Positions 25,943 through 35,617 of a stretch of 64,000 nt of DNA are shown here, piece by piece (position 1 is the first letter of the stretch; each line of letters begins with the position of its first letter). A program made the position numbers and the translations under genes. Under the pieces are notes generated by a model, which saw only the letters and a list, made by a program, of their open reading frames with translations, was not told the DNA's origin and did not search any database. The stretch lies in the NCBI RefSeq assembly GCF_023073415.1, contig NZ_JADPJL010000008.1:496001-560000 (forward strand), in the 5' to 3' direction. Source of the DNA: Bradyrhizobium sp. 190 (GTDB lineage: Bacteria; Pseudomonadota; Alphaproteobacteria; Rhizobiales; Xanthobacteraceae).

Positions 25943-26890
25943 CTAATAGCTCGCGGGCATCAGCCGCAGGCGCGGGTAGAGCCGGTCGATGGCGGCCATG
26001 TCGGTGTGCATCTGCTCGATGATCCAGTCCCTGATCTCGCTGACGACCGGTCGGATCGATCGGTCATGCGGGTGCACCAGTTCGCAAAGCCGCCGTGTCG
26101 TGCTGAGCGTTTCCGAGGCCGGAACCAGAGCGCCGGTCAGCAGCCAATGGGCTGCGACCGTGAGCCAGCCGAGCGCAATGCCCTGGCCGAGCAACGCCGC
26201 CTGCACCACCACCGCATAATCGGAAAAACTCAGCGACTTGGCAGGCCCCGACCGTTTGGTGAGAAAGGTCCGATATTCCGCCGCCCAATCGCCCGGCGTA
26301 TCGGCGAGGCGGATGATGGTGTTGGCCTCGATCGGCCCGTCCGCGCTATCAGCGTCGCGATAGGCCGGGCTGCAGATAGGCAGCATGACTTCCTTCATGA
26401 CCAGCGCGCCGTTGCGCGCTGGATCGTATCGATCGCGAAACCGCATGCCGAGATCGACATTGTCGACCGGCCCGCGCAGCGGACCGGAAATAAGCTGGAA
26501 GCGGAGATCGACGGTCGGAAACTGGCGCTGCAGCTTGTCGATGCGGGGCATCAGCCAATGGGTGGTGAACGCCGAGGAGACCGAGAGCGTGACCGTCTCG
26601 GTGCCCTTGCGACGGCGGTCGATCTCGATCAGGCCGCCTTCGATGCTGCGGAATCCATCCGACACATGGCGATAGAGGATCTCGCCATCTTCCGTCAGGG
26701 CCGCGCGGCCATTGGTCCGGTCGAACAGCCGAACGCCGAGATAGTCCTCGAACTGTCCGAGCATCCGGCTTACCGCGGGCTGGGTGACGTTTAGTTCGGC
26801 AGCCGCCGCCGTGAAGCTGCCATTGCGCGCCGCCGCGTCAAAGACGAACAGCGCGTGGCTGGAGGGCAGCTTCCGCCGGAGGTCAGGCAT
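25943..26890 (-). CDS. LysR-family regulator, GcvA-like, divergent from the polyamine-type ABC operon
   Basis: A 315-aa LysR protein: RKLPSSHALFVFDAAARNGSFTAAAAELNVTQPAVSRMLGQFEDYLG is the winged-helix domain, and the rest is the effector domain (SSAFTTHWLMPRIDKLQ, a GcvA-subfamily feature). It is transcribed away from the ABC-transporter operon starting about 27.1 kb, the classic layout for a LysR activator of the neighbouring operon. The inducer may be the transported compound. Confidence 0.87.
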   Translation of the reverse strand: MPDLRRKLPSSHALFVFDAAARNGSFTAAAAELNVTQPAVSRMLGQFEDYLGVRLFDRTNGRAALTEDGEILYRHVSDGFRSIEGGLIEIDRRRKGTETVTLSVSSAFTTHWLMPRIDKLQRQFPTVDLRFQLISGPLRGPVDNVDLGMRFRDRYDPARNGALVMKEVMLPICSPAYRDADSADGPIEANTIIRLADTPGDWAAEYRTFLTKRSGPAKSLSFSDYAVVVQAALLGQGIALGWLTVAAHWLLTGALVPASETLSTTRRLCELVHPHDRSIRPVVSEIRDWIIEQMHTDMAAIDRLYPRLRLMPASY

Positions 26891-27095
26891 AACCTGATGT
26901 TATGCTGCCGGTGAGAATTTGGCAATTGCCCCTGCCGGCCAACTCTGGTTGGCTTGCGCGATCGCCCATCAGCATGGGCAAGATTGAAAATCCGGCACGG
27001 CAGGGATGGCCTCGGGAGCTGCCCTGAAGTGCCCGGTCTATAAGACGAGATCATGCCGGTTTCAACCGTCGCTTGCGCCATCGCAGGTGACGTCG

Positions 27096-28229
27096 ATGGC
27101 GCGCATCGGTGCACGCCCTTCAACGCAACGGGGTCGATCATTGGACCAGGGCGGAGAGAGCGTCGATATCAAGGCTGCGAGCAAGAGCTATGGCGCGGTC
27201 CGGGCGCTGGATGACGTCACCCTGAACGTTGCGCCGCGCGAGTTCGTCTCCCTGCTCGGGCCGTCCGGGTCCGGCAAGACGACGCTGCTCGGCATTCTCG
27301 GCGGCTTCGTTCAGCCTTCGTCCGGCTCGATCCATTTTGGCGGCCGCGACGTGACGTTCCTGCCGCCGCACAAGCGCGACATCGGCGTGGTGTTCCAGAA
27401 CTACGCGCTGTTCCCGCACATGACCGTCGGCGAGAACGTCGCCTTTCCGCTGCGCGCGCGACGGATTGCAAAGGCGGATTGGGCTGCGAGGGTGCGCGCC
27501 GCACTGGCGATGGTCGGGTTGTCGGGCTACGAGGCGCGCGGCATCGCGCAGCTCTCCGGCGGCCAGCGCCAGCGCGTGGCGCTGGCGCGCGCCATGATCT
27601 TCGAACCGCGCCTGATCCTGATGGACGAGCCGCTGTCGGCGCTCGACAAGCAGTTGCGGGAAGCGATGCAGATCGAACTGCGCGAGCTGCACAAGCGGAT
27701 CGGCGCCACGATCATCTACGTCACCCACGACCAGCGCGAGGCGCTGACGATGAGCGACCGCGTGGCGATCCTCAAGGACGGCCGGCTGGTCCAGATCGAT
27801 CGTCCGGAGCGGCTGCACGATTATCCCGCGGACTCTTTTGTGGCGAGTTTCATCGGCGAGGCGAGCCTGTTGCCGGTCCGGCGCGTCGACGCCTCTAGCG
27901 TGGCGCTCGGCTCGGCTGTCCTGAAAAGCGCGCGCGCGATTCCAAACGGCGAGGCGCTGATGCTCGCGGTGCACAGCGAGAAGCTTCTGATTGCAGACGG
28001 CGTGGCGGATGCCGCGCTCAACCGCTTGACCGGCAAGGTCACTGACATTGTCTATCAGGGCGAAAGCCTTCGCGTGTTCCTGCAGCTGGCCGACGGCACC
28101 TGCTTGAGCCTCCGTCAGCCCAGCCATTACCAGGCCTCGCGTTTGTTACCGCCAGTTGGCGGCGAGCTCACCGTCACGCTCCATCCCGAAGACACCATCG
28201 TCGTACCCAAGGCGCAAGAGAAGGCGTGA
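27096..28229 (+). CDS. ABC transporter ATP-binding protein, polyamine/spermidine (PotA) type
   Basis: About 377 aa. Walker A GPSGSGKTT, Q-loop QNYALFPH, signature LSGGQRQRVALARA, Walker B LILMDEP and H-switch THDQ are intact, followed by a C-terminal TOBE_2-like regulatory domain. It energises uptake through the two permeases encoded downstream. The start is uncertain: ATG at 27096 or TTG at 27141 are both in frame and neither has a strong ribosome site. It is the first gene of the operon. Confidence 0.88.
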   Translation: MARIGARPSTQRGRSLDQGGESVDIKAASKSYGAVRALDDVTLNVAPREFVSLLGPSGSGKTTLLGILGGFVQPSSGSIHFGGRDVTFLPPHKRDIGVVFQNYALFPHMTVGENVAFPLRARRIAKADWAARVRAALAMVGLSGYEARGIAQLSGGQRQRVALARAMIFEPRLILMDEPLSALDKQLREAMQIELRELHKRIGATIIYVTHDQREALTMSDRVAILKDGRLVQIDRPERLHDYPADSFVASFIGEASLLPVRRVDASSVALGSAVLKSARAIPNGEALMLAVHSEKLLIADGVADAALNRLTGKVTDIVYQGESLRVFLQLADGTCLSLRQPSHYQASRLLPPVGGELTVTLHPEDTIVVPKAQEKA

Positions 28230-28284
28230 GAATGAACGCCGGATCGTCAAACCCGAGTGCAACACCAGACCAACAAAACAAGAG

Positions 28285-28989
28285 ATGAAAATGTCCTATG
28301 ATAGCTTCAAGGTTCTCACCTTCGACGTCGTCGGTACCTTGATCGATTTCGAAGCCGGCGTGCTCGATGCCGTGCGCAAGATCTCCGGCCGAAAGGCGGC
28401 CGAGCTCAGCGACGATCAGATCTTTGCGTCCTACAAGCGCGGCCGCGACGCTCATCCGGAGCGGTCGAGCGAGGTGATGTTTCATGTCTACCGGTACCTT
28501 GCCAAGGAACTGGCACTGCCAGCCGACGATGCCGCCTGCGACGCTTTCCAGCTCGCCGTGCTGCGCTGGCAGCCGTTCTCGGATTCGGTCGAAGCACTGA
28601 AGCGCCTGCGCACCAAATTCCGATTGGTCGCCATGACCAATGCGGATCGCGTCGCGCTGTCGTGCTATGCCCACGCGCTCGACAATCCCTTCCACGACAC
28701 CATCTGCGCCGATGACACCGGCGTTGCGAAACCCAATCCGGAATTCTTCGCCTACAACAAGGGCCGGCAGTCGGCGTTCGGCTACAAACAGTCGGAAATC
28801 CTGCACGTGGCGCAGAGTCAGCACCACGACATCGGCATCGCCCGCCAGCTTGGCTACAAGGTCTGCTGGATCGAGCGGCGCCAGGGCATGAAGGGCTTTG
28901 GCGGCACGCCCGAAGTGCCGCAGCTCACAAAACCCGATTTCCATTTCGCCACGATGAAGGCGTTCGCCGACGCGGCGGTTGGTAGCTGA
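28285..28989 (+). CDS. HAD-superfamily hydrolase, haloacid dehalogenase type II-like
   Basis: A 234-aa protein with HAD motif I FDVVGTL, motif II MTNAD, motif III Lys in GVAKPNPEF and a motif IV region AQSQHHDIGIARQLG. These match (S)-2-haloacid dehalogenase-like enzymes, though true substrates of such proteins are often phosphates. Placed inside a polyamine-type transport operon next to an amine oxidase, it probably acts on the imported compound or its product. ATG at 28285 (or 28291) is used. Confidence 0.8.
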   Translation: MKMSYDSFKVLTFDVVGTLIDFEAGVLDAVRKISGRKAAELSDDQIFASYKRGRDAHPERSSEVMFHVYRYLAKELALPADDAACDAFQLAVLRWQPFSDSVEALKRLRTKFRLVAMTNADRVALSCYAHALDNPFHDTICADDTGVAKPNPEFFAYNKGRQSAFGYKQSEILHVAQSQHHDIGIARQLGYKVCWIERRQGMKGFGGTPEVPQLTKPDFHFATMKAFADAAVGS

Positions 28990-29008
28990 AAAGGGTAGGG
29001 CGACTGAC

Positions 29009-30316
29009 ATGGCAGAGGTCTGGACCCCAATGGCATCGGCCGCCTCTCTCTGGGCGGATACGGCGGAGCCTTTGCCCGCCTTTCCGAAGCTTGCCGGCGA
29101 GGTAAAGGCCGATGTCGTCATCATCGGCGCCGGCTATACGGGGCTGTCAGCCGCGCATCACATCGCGAAGAGCGGCCTTTCGCCGGTCGTACTCGAAGCC
29201 AATCATCCCGGCTGGGGCGCGAGCGGCCGCAATGGCGGCGTCATCACCGCCAAATTCCGCCTCTCGTTCCGCGACATCGACGCCGCCCATGGCCGCGCCA
29301 TGGCGAGGCGCATGTACGAGATCGCGCATGAGTCCGTCGAGATGGTCGATGAGCTGGTGTCCGAATTCGGCATCGAGAGCGCGCGGCTGACGCGCAGCGG
29401 GCAGGTCAAGGCCGCCCACAATCAGGCCACGCTCAAGGCCGCGATCGACGAAGCCGAATGGATGAAACAGGAGATGGGCGATACCGACGTCCGGATCCTC
29501 GATGCCCATCAGGTGCGCGAAGAGACGGGATCGCGGGGCTTCGTCGGCGGGGTGCTCAATCCAGGCTCCGGCGGCATCCATCCGCTGAATTATCTGCGTG
29601 GCCTTGCTAAAGGTGTTGCGCAGCGCGGTGTGCCGATATTCCAGGAAAGCCCTGCGCTCGCGCTCCGTCGCGACGGCGATGGCGTTATTGCCGAGACGCC
29701 AGGCGGCAGCGTGCGCGCGCGTCAAGCGATCGTCGCCACCAACTCTTATTCCGACCTGACATCGGCGACGGTGCGGCTGCAACGCACATTGGTGCCGTTC
29801 CGCAGCGCTCTCATCGCTACCGAAAAACTGTCGCCAAACCTCGCCGGCAGCCTGATGCCGACGGGGCGAACCTACACAGAGACCAAGCGGATGATGCGCT
29901 GGTTCCGCAAGGTCGACGACCGCGTCATCTTCGGTGGTCGCGGCGCCTTCGGCAAGCAGGATTCGGAAAGCGCTTTCGAGGCTCTACGCCGTGCCATGAC
30001 CGGTATCTTCCCCGAACTGGCGGATGTTCCGTTGGAGTTTCGCTGGTCCGGACTGGTCGGCATGACGCTCGATTCCGTGCCACATGTCGGCCGCATCGAC
30101 GACCGCACCCTTTATTCAGTCGGCTACAATGGCGCCGGCGTCGCAATGTCGAGCCTGATGGGCCGCTATCTCGCGTCGCTTGTGCGCGGGGAGGCAGTCG
30201 ACCTTGGCTTGCTCGACGCGCGCCGGGTCAGGACCATTCCATTCTATTCGCTGCGTGAACCGGCCGTCCGCGCGGTGGCCGGCTGGTACCAATTTCTGGA
30301 TGCGATCGGGCGTTAA
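29009..30316 (+). CDS. FAD-dependent amine oxidoreductase (DAO family, PuuB-like)
   Basis: A 435-aa flavoprotein with the dinucleotide-binding motif VIIGAGYTGLSAAHH (about residues 37-51), the GWGASGRNGG FAD-binding segment (about 70), and a C-terminal GYNGAGVAMSSLMGR. It is close in type to gamma-glutamylputrescine oxidase and related secondary-amine oxidases, deaminating an amine to an aldehyde. The ATG at 29009 follows AAGGGTAGGG. Its position between the HAD gene and the binding protein suggests it oxidises the substrate the operon imports. Confidence 0.85.
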   Translation: MAEVWTPMASAASLWADTAEPLPAFPKLAGEVKADVVIIGAGYTGLSAAHHIAKSGLSPVVLEANHPGWGASGRNGGVITAKFRLSFRDIDAAHGRAMARRMYEIAHESVEMVDELVSEFGIESARLTRSGQVKAAHNQATLKAAIDEAEWMKQEMGDTDVRILDAHQVREETGSRGFVGGVLNPGSGGIHPLNYLRGLAKGVAQRGVPIFQESPALALRRDGDGVIAETPGGSVRARQAIVATNSYSDLTSATVRLQRTLVPFRSALIATEKLSPNLAGSLMPTGRTYTETKRMMRWFRKVDDRVIFGGRGAFGKQDSESAFEALRRAMTGIFPELADVPLEFRWSGLVGMTLDSVPHVGRIDDRTLYSVGYNGAGVAMSSLMGRYLASLVRGEAVDLGLLDARRVRTIPFYSLREPAVRAVAGWYQFLDAIGR

Positions 30317-30352
30317 GAGTTCTGAGCCCGATCATAACAAGAGGGGTTGAAC

Positions 30353-31411
30353 ATGATGATTACATCTTGCTGCCGGCGTGCACTGCTCGGCGTTTCCCTT
30401 GGTGTCCTCGCGACGCTCTCGGCGCTTCCGGCCAATGCGGACCAGATCACTTTCGTGTCCCAAGGCGGCGCCTACCAGAAGGCGCAGACCGTCGCGATCC
30501 TCGATCCCTCTGCCAAAAAGCTTGGTATCACCATCAACCAGGACAGCATCCCCGACGCCTGGCCCGCGATCAAATCGCAGGTCGCCAGCGGCAAGCCGAC
30601 GTGGGACGTGGTCGACGTGCCGACCGGCTATTGCCTGCGCGGCGGCGAGCAGGGGTTGCTCGAAAAGCTGGATTTCTCGAAGCTGCCGAACGCGGCCGCG
30701 ATGCCGGAGGCCTATCGTTCCCCTTATTCGGTGGCCTACGAGTTCTATTCGAGCGTGCTCGCCTACAGTCAGAAAAAATTTGCAGCAGGCGCAGCGCCCA
30801 ATAGCTGGGCCGATTTCTGGGACGTGAAGAAGTTCCCGGGCCGCCGCGCGCTGCGCAACCACCCGATCGCCACGCTCGAGGCGGCGCTGATGGCCGACGG
30901 CGTCGCGCCCGACAAGCTCTATCCGCTCGACGTAGATCGGGCCTTCAAAAAGCTCGAGGAGATCAAGCCCAACATCACGGTGTGGTGGACCTCGGGTGCG
31001 CAATCTGCACAGCTTCTCAATGACGGGGAAGTCGACATGGTGATGGCCTGGAACGGCCGCGTCAGCGCGCTGACCAAGGAAGGCGCCAAGGTCGCCTTCA
31101 CGTACAATCAGGGCATCCTGCAGAGCACCTCGCTCTGCATCCTCAAGGATGCGCCCAATCTCGCAACCGCCGTCCGCTTCCTCAACGAGGCGGTCGATCC
31201 CGTCCACCAGGCCAACCTGCCGCTGCTCATCGATTACGGGCCGGCCAACCCGAAGGCCTTCGATACCGGCGTCATCAAGCCGGAGCGTGTCGCGCAACTG
31301 CCGAGCGCGCCCGAAAACGCGGCTAAGCAGGCGCTGATGTCCTACGCCTGGTGGTCGTCGCCGGCCGGGGAGGCCGCGGAGAAGCGCTGGATCGGATTCA
31401 TGCAGAAGTAG
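30353..31411 (+). CDS. Periplasmic substrate-binding protein, polyamine/PotD type
   Basis: About 352 aa with a signal peptide (CCRRALLGVSLGVLATLSALPANA). The mature protein is a type II periplasmic binding protein of the spermidine/putrescine group (QITFVSQGGAYQKAQ, PTWDVVDVPTG, WNGRVSALTKEG). It delivers ligand to the downstream permeases. ATG at 30353 has AGAGGGG about 6 nt upstream; TTG at 30347 is an in-frame alternative. Confidence 0.88.
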   Translation: MMITSCCRRALLGVSLGVLATLSALPANADQITFVSQGGAYQKAQTVAILDPSAKKLGITINQDSIPDAWPAIKSQVASGKPTWDVVDVPTGYCLRGGEQGLLEKLDFSKLPNAAAMPEAYRSPYSVAYEFYSSVLAYSQKKFAAGAAPNSWADFWDVKKFPGRRALRNHPIATLEAALMADGVAPDKLYPLDVDRAFKKLEEIKPNITVWWTSGAQSAQLLNDGEVDMVMAWNGRVSALTKEGAKVAFTYNQGILQSTSLCILKDAPNLATAVRFLNEAVDPVHQANLPLLIDYGPANPKAFDTGVIKPERVAQLPSAPENAAKQALMSYAWWSSPAGEAAEKRWIGFMQK

Positions 31412-31468
31412 TCTCGTCGGCAACTGGGCGCGGAGTTCGTCAGCATTCCGCGCCATCGCAGGATCACC

Positions 31469-32338
31469 ATGAGCAGCCCCGTGCAGGACCTCTCGGTACT
31501 CCACCAACGTCGCGAACAGCGCCTGATGCTGGCGCTGGCGCTGCCGGCGCTGCTCGTGATCCTGCTGCTGGTCGTGCTGCCGGTCGGCTGGCTCGCCTGG
31601 CAGTCGGTCTATCACAACGGCTTTACGCTCGAGAATTATCGCCGGATCTGGAGCGAGGACATCTACTGGCGCAGCTTTGCCCTGACGTTTGAAATCAGCC
31701 TGCTGGTGACGCTGCTGGCGCTACTGCTCGGTTATCCCATTGCCTATGCGGCGAGCGTCGCGCCAAAACGGTGGGGCATTATCATCCTGGCGCTGGTGGT
31801 GCTGCCGTTCTGGACCAGCGTGCTGGTCCGCGCCTATGCCTGGCTCGCGCTGTTGCAACGGACGGGCGTTATCAACCAGCTGCTGCTCCAGCTCGGCGTG
31901 ATCGACGAGCCGCTGGCGCTGGTCCATAATACCTTTGGCACCGTCGTTGCGACCCTGCACATCCTGCTGCCGTTCATGGTGCTGCCGCTCTACGCTACCA
32001 TGCAGCAGATCCCGCGCGATCTGATGCAGGCTGGCGCCAGTCTCGGCGCCGGTCCCATGCTCACCTTCTGGCGGATATTCCTGCCGCTGTCGCTGCCGGG
32101 TGTGCTTGCGGGGTGCACGCTGGTCTTCGTGCTCACCCTCGGCTTCTACATCACGCCTGAATTGCTCGGGGGCGGCCGCACCATCATGATATCGATGCTG
32201 GTAAGCCGCAATGTCGAACTCTACGACCAGTGGGGCGCCGCCAGCGCCGTCGGCGTCGTGCTGCTGGTCGCAGTCGGCGCGATCTTCTTTGCCGTCAGCC
32301 GCTTCATTCCGCTCGACCGCGTGTTGGGGCAAAAATGA
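31469..32338 (+). CDS. ABC transporter permease, PotB type
   Basis: A 289-aa inner-membrane permease with six spans and the EAA-type loop (LMQAGASLGAGPMLTFWRIFLPLSLPGV) that contacts the ATPase. It is the first of two permease genes; its stop overlaps the start of the second by 4 bp. Confidence 0.9.
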   Translation: MSSPVQDLSVLHQRREQRLMLALALPALLVILLLVVLPVGWLAWQSVYHNGFTLENYRRIWSEDIYWRSFALTFEISLLVTLLALLLGYPIAYAASVAPKRWGIIILALVVLPFWTSVLVRAYAWLALLQRTGVINQLLLQLGVIDEPLALVHNTFGTVVATLHILLPFMVLPLYATMQQIPRDLMQAGASLGAGPMLTFWRIFLPLSLPGVLAGCTLVFVLTLGFYITPELLGGGRTIMISMLVSRNVELYDQWGAASAVGVVLLVAVGAIFFAVSRFIPLDRVLGQK

Positions 32339-33120
32339 CGATGCCGCGCGCATACCGCATCGCCTTCGTCGTGTTCTGCGCGCTGGTGCTGCTCTATCTC
32401 ATCCTGCCGATCCTGATCATCGCGCCGATGTCGTTCTCGGCCGCGCGCTACCTGAGCTTCCCGCCGCCGTCGCTGTCGCTGCGCTGGTATCAGGAGTATA
32501 TCGGCAATCCGGCCTGGATGCAGGCGACCCGCGTGACGCTGACGGTTGCCGTACTCACCGTGGTCATCGCGACCCCGCTCGGCGTTGCCGCGGCCTACGC
32601 GATCAGCCAGTCGAAGTGGCGCATCATGCGGCTGATCCACATGACGCTGCTGCTGCCACTGGTGGTGCCGATCATCATCACCGCGGTCGGCATCTTCTTC
32701 GTCTTCGCCAAGGTCGGCCTGGCCGCGACCATGACCGGCCTCGTGCTGGCCAATGTCATGCTCGGTCTGCCCTACGTCGTCATCTCCGTCGTGGCGGGCC
32801 TGCAGAGCTTCGATGCCACGCAGGAGATGGTGGCGCGCAGCCTCGGCATGAACAGGCTGCGCAGCTTCTTCGTGGTGACGCTGCCGCAGATCAAGCCCAG
32901 CGTGATCGCAGGCGGCATCTTCGCCTTTATCTCCGCGATGGACGAGACCATCGTCGCGCTGTTCATTTCCGGCGGCCAGTATCAGCCGCTGACCAAGCGG
33001 ATGTTCACCGCGCTCCGCGACGAGATAGACCCGACGATCGCGGCCATCAGCACGCTGATGACCGCGGTCTCTTTCATGCTGGTCCTGGTTGCACCCACCC
33101 GGTCAAGGAAGAGTGCGTGA
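32335..33120 (+). CDS. ABC transporter permease, PotC type
   Basis: A 261-aa six-span permease with the coupling loop MVARSLGMNRLRSFFVVTLPQIKPSVIAG. It would dimerise with the preceding permease in the transporter. The start at 32335 overlaps the previous stop. Last gene of the operon; convergent with the histidine kinase gene, whose stop lies 8 bp away. Confidence 0.9.
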   Translation: MTMPRAYRIAFVVFCALVLLYLILPILIIAPMSFSAARYLSFPPPSLSLRWYQEYIGNPAWMQATRVTLTVAVLTVVIATPLGVAAAYAISQSKWRIMRLIHMTLLLPLVVPIIITAVGIFFVFAKVGLAATMTGLVLANVMLGLPYVVISVVAGLQSFDATQEMVARSLGMNRLRSFFVVTLPQIKPSVIAGGIFAFISAMDETIVALFISGGQYQPLTKRMFTALRDEIDPTIAAISTLMTAVSFMLVLVAPTRSRKSA

Positions 33121-33127
33121 GCGGGAG

Positions 33128-35425
33128 TCAGGCCGCGATCTGATTTTTCGTCGTGGGCTGTTGCGGATCGCGCGGTAGCGTGATGCGCACGACGGTGCCG
33201 GTGCCGAGCTTCGAGCGCAGCCGCATCGTTCCGCCATGCAGGCTGGTCAGCGAGCGCGCAATGGCAAGGCCGAGGCCCGATCCCTGATAGGTCTTGGTAA
33301 GCTGACTCTCGACCTGCTCGAACGGATTGCCCAGCCGCCGCAGCGAGGCCGGCGCGATGCCGATGCCGGTATCGGCGATCATGAGCACGATCGAGTTGGG
33401 CAGCACGTGGCTCCGCACCGTGACCCTGCCGTCGTCGGGGGTGAACTTCACGGCATTGGACAGCAGGTTGACGAAGATCTGCTTGACCGCGCGGCGGTCG
33501 GCCATCACGGAAATCGTGCTTTCGATATCGGCGTCCAGCGTCAATTGCTTGTCCTCGGCGCGCCCCGAGACCACGCGCAGCGACTCCGCCAGTATCTTCG
33601 ACAGGTCGAGCTGCTCCATGTCGAGCTTCATGCGACCGGCTTCGATCTTCGACATGTCGAGGATGTCGTTGATGACTTCGAGCAGATATTTCCCGCTGGT
33701 GAGGATGTCGTGGCAGTACTCCTGATACTTGTCGGAGCCGAGCACGCCGAACATGCCGCTGCCCATGATCTCGGAGAAGCCGATGATGGCGTTCAGCGGC
33801 GTGCGCAGTTCGTGGCTCATATTGGCGAGGAATTTGGATTTCGCCTGGTTGGCTTCCTCGGCGCGGTTCTTTTCCTGCGAGTATTTTTCGGCGAGGTCGG
33901 CGAGCTCAGCCTGCGAGCGCTTCAGGTCGAGCACGTTGGCGCGCAGGCGGGCGTCGTTTTCGATCAGCTTCTGTTCGTGCGCCTTGATGCGGGTGATGTC
34001 GGTGCCGACCGAGACGTAGCCGCCGTCCTTCGTGCGGCGTTCGCTGATGTGCAGCCAGCTTCCGTCATCGAGCTGCGCTTCGAAGGTGCGGGCTCCCGGC
34101 GCTTGCGCGCCGGTCTCCTGCAATCTGGTGCGCACCTCCGGCATGCTGCCGACCTCGATCACGGTCTCATACGACGTGCCGGGAGTCACCGCCGTATCCG
34201 GCAGTTTGTGCAGACGCTGGAAGTGCGAATTGCAGAGCACAAGGCGATCTTCCGCGTCCCACAGCACGAAGGCTTCCGGGATGGTCTCGATTGCGTCGCG
34301 CAGCCGCAGGTCAGCCTCTACGGTCTTCTCGGCGAGGCTCTTCTGTTCGGTGATGTCGACCGCGATGCCGATCAGGTGTAGGCCGCCGTCGGCTGACTCC
34401 TGGCTGAGCTCGCAGCGCACCCGCAGCCAGATCCAATGGCCGCCGGTGTGCTGCATGCGGAAGCTCTGGTCGATGTGGTCGATCTTGCCGGCGATCATCT
34501 GGTCGGCGATCGCGAACAGGTCGATGTCGTCGGATTTCACCAGCGCGTTGACTTCGCCGAAAGTGAGGAGGTCGTTGCGGGAGTCGAGCCCGAGCATCGT
34601 GAACATCGATGCCGACCAGAAGATCCTGCCGCGGGAGAGGTCCCAGTCCCACAATCCGCAGCGGCCGCGGTTGAGCGCGGTGTCGATCCGGCCGCGCACC
34701 GCGTCGTTGATGAGATCGCCCTCACGGGCGCGGGTCGACTGCCAGTGGACGGCAAAGCCGAGGATCAGCACGACGAAGCCCGTGGTGGCCGACAGCGTCA
34801 CCGACAATGCGGCATCCGAACCCCACAGCGGCTCGTTCTTTTCCTGGATGACGATGACCTGGCCCGGCAGCGACTTGACCAGCCGCGAGATCGCCATGGC
34901 GCCATTGCCGTTCGGAAGCGTCATGTCGTTAACGACGCCCTGCTGGGCCGGCGCGGCGAGCAGTTGCGCCGTGCTGATGATGTCGAGGATGTTGTCGCCA
35001 AGGCTGCCCTCGACCGGGACGCGGGCCAGAATCCGATGATCGGCGCCGGTGATGATGACATGGCGGCCGCTGGCAACGCCCCAGGCCGGAATCAGGTCGG
35101 GCAGCAGGCTCTGCAATCGCTCGATATTGGCGGCGCGGTCCTGCCGGACGGCGGCAATGCGGTCGAGGCGTTCGGCGAGGAGTTCGGTGAGCGCGGCGAG
35201 GTCGCGCTTCATCGCGGCGCGCTTTTGCCGGCTCTGGTCGATCACCTGCACGAAGGCGCCGAGGCAGATGGTGATCAGGAAGGCAATGATGAGCGTCGGC
35301 ACGGCGCGACGAAGCGCCGGCTCTGCGGTGAGCAGCCGGTGATAGGCAGGTTTCGCGATCGATTGCGCCAATCCCTTGATCGAATCGGATTGGACATACG
35401 CGTTCGCCGCATGCGCGCGCGCCAT
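33128..35425 (-). CDS. PleC/DivJ-like PAS sensor histidine kinase
   Basis: A 765-aa kinase: an N-terminal span (about residues 43-63), an extracytoplasmic region, a second span (about 210-225), then two PAS domains (about 255-360 and 375-490), a coiled coil, HisKA with FLANMSHELRTPLNAIIGFSEIMGSGMFG, and HATPase (FVNLLSNAVKFTPDDG, DTGIGIAP, GSGLGLAIARSL). The phospho-acceptor segment closely resembles PleC/DivJ kinases, which act on DivK in cell-cycle control. The upstream region holds a near-match to a CtrA site. Whether this is the true pleC orthologue cannot be settled here. Confidence 0.85.
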   Translation of the reverse strand: MARAHAANAYVQSDSIKGLAQSIAKPAYHRLLTAEPALRRAVPTLIIAFLITICLGAFVQVIDQSRQKRAAMKRDLAALTELLAERLDRIAAVRQDRAANIERLQSLLPDLIPAWGVASGRHVIITGADHRILARVPVEGSLGDNILDIISTAQLLAAPAQQGVVNDMTLPNGNGAMAISRLVKSLPGQVIVIQEKNEPLWGSDAALSVTLSATTGFVVLILGFAVHWQSTRAREGDLINDAVRGRIDTALNRGRCGLWDWDLSRGRIFWSASMFTMLGLDSRNDLLTFGEVNALVKSDDIDLFAIADQMIAGKIDHIDQSFRMQHTGGHWIWLRVRCELSQESADGGLHLIGIAVDITEQKSLAEKTVEADLRLRDAIETIPEAFVLWDAEDRLVLCNSHFQRLHKLPDTAVTPGTSYETVIEVGSMPEVRTRLQETGAQAPGARTFEAQLDDGSWLHISERRTKDGGYVSVGTDITRIKAHEQKLIENDARLRANVLDLKRSQAELADLAEKYSQEKNRAEEANQAKSKFLANMSHELRTPLNAIIGFSEIMGSGMFGVLGSDKYQEYCHDILTSGKYLLEVINDILDMSKIEAGRMKLDMEQLDLSKILAESLRVVSGRAEDKQLTLDADIESTISVMADRRAVKQIFVNLLSNAVKFTPDDGRVTVRSHVLPNSIVLMIADTGIGIAPASLRRLGNPFEQVESQLTKTYQGSGLGLAIARSLTSLHGGTMRLRSKLGTGTVVRITLPRDPQQPTTKNQIAA

Positions 35426-35617
35426 GCTTTAGACCCCCGCCGAAGGCTCTTTTGCACACTGTCCGGAAGGAACCCCGCGTCATTCCGAATCACAGCGATT
35501 TGAATCCAGTTTTCCGGGGCTGTCGAGTGTCAACGATTCGTTAATTCGAAATAAATGTTGTCCAACGCGAATTAAGGCGTCGTCAGGTGAGTCCGAAACG
35601 GGAACGCGTCCGTAAAA

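Noticed and set aside
34436..35503. 355-aa plus-strand ORF opposite the PleC-like kinase
   Set aside because: Antisense shadow; the kinase has all histidine-kinase motifs.
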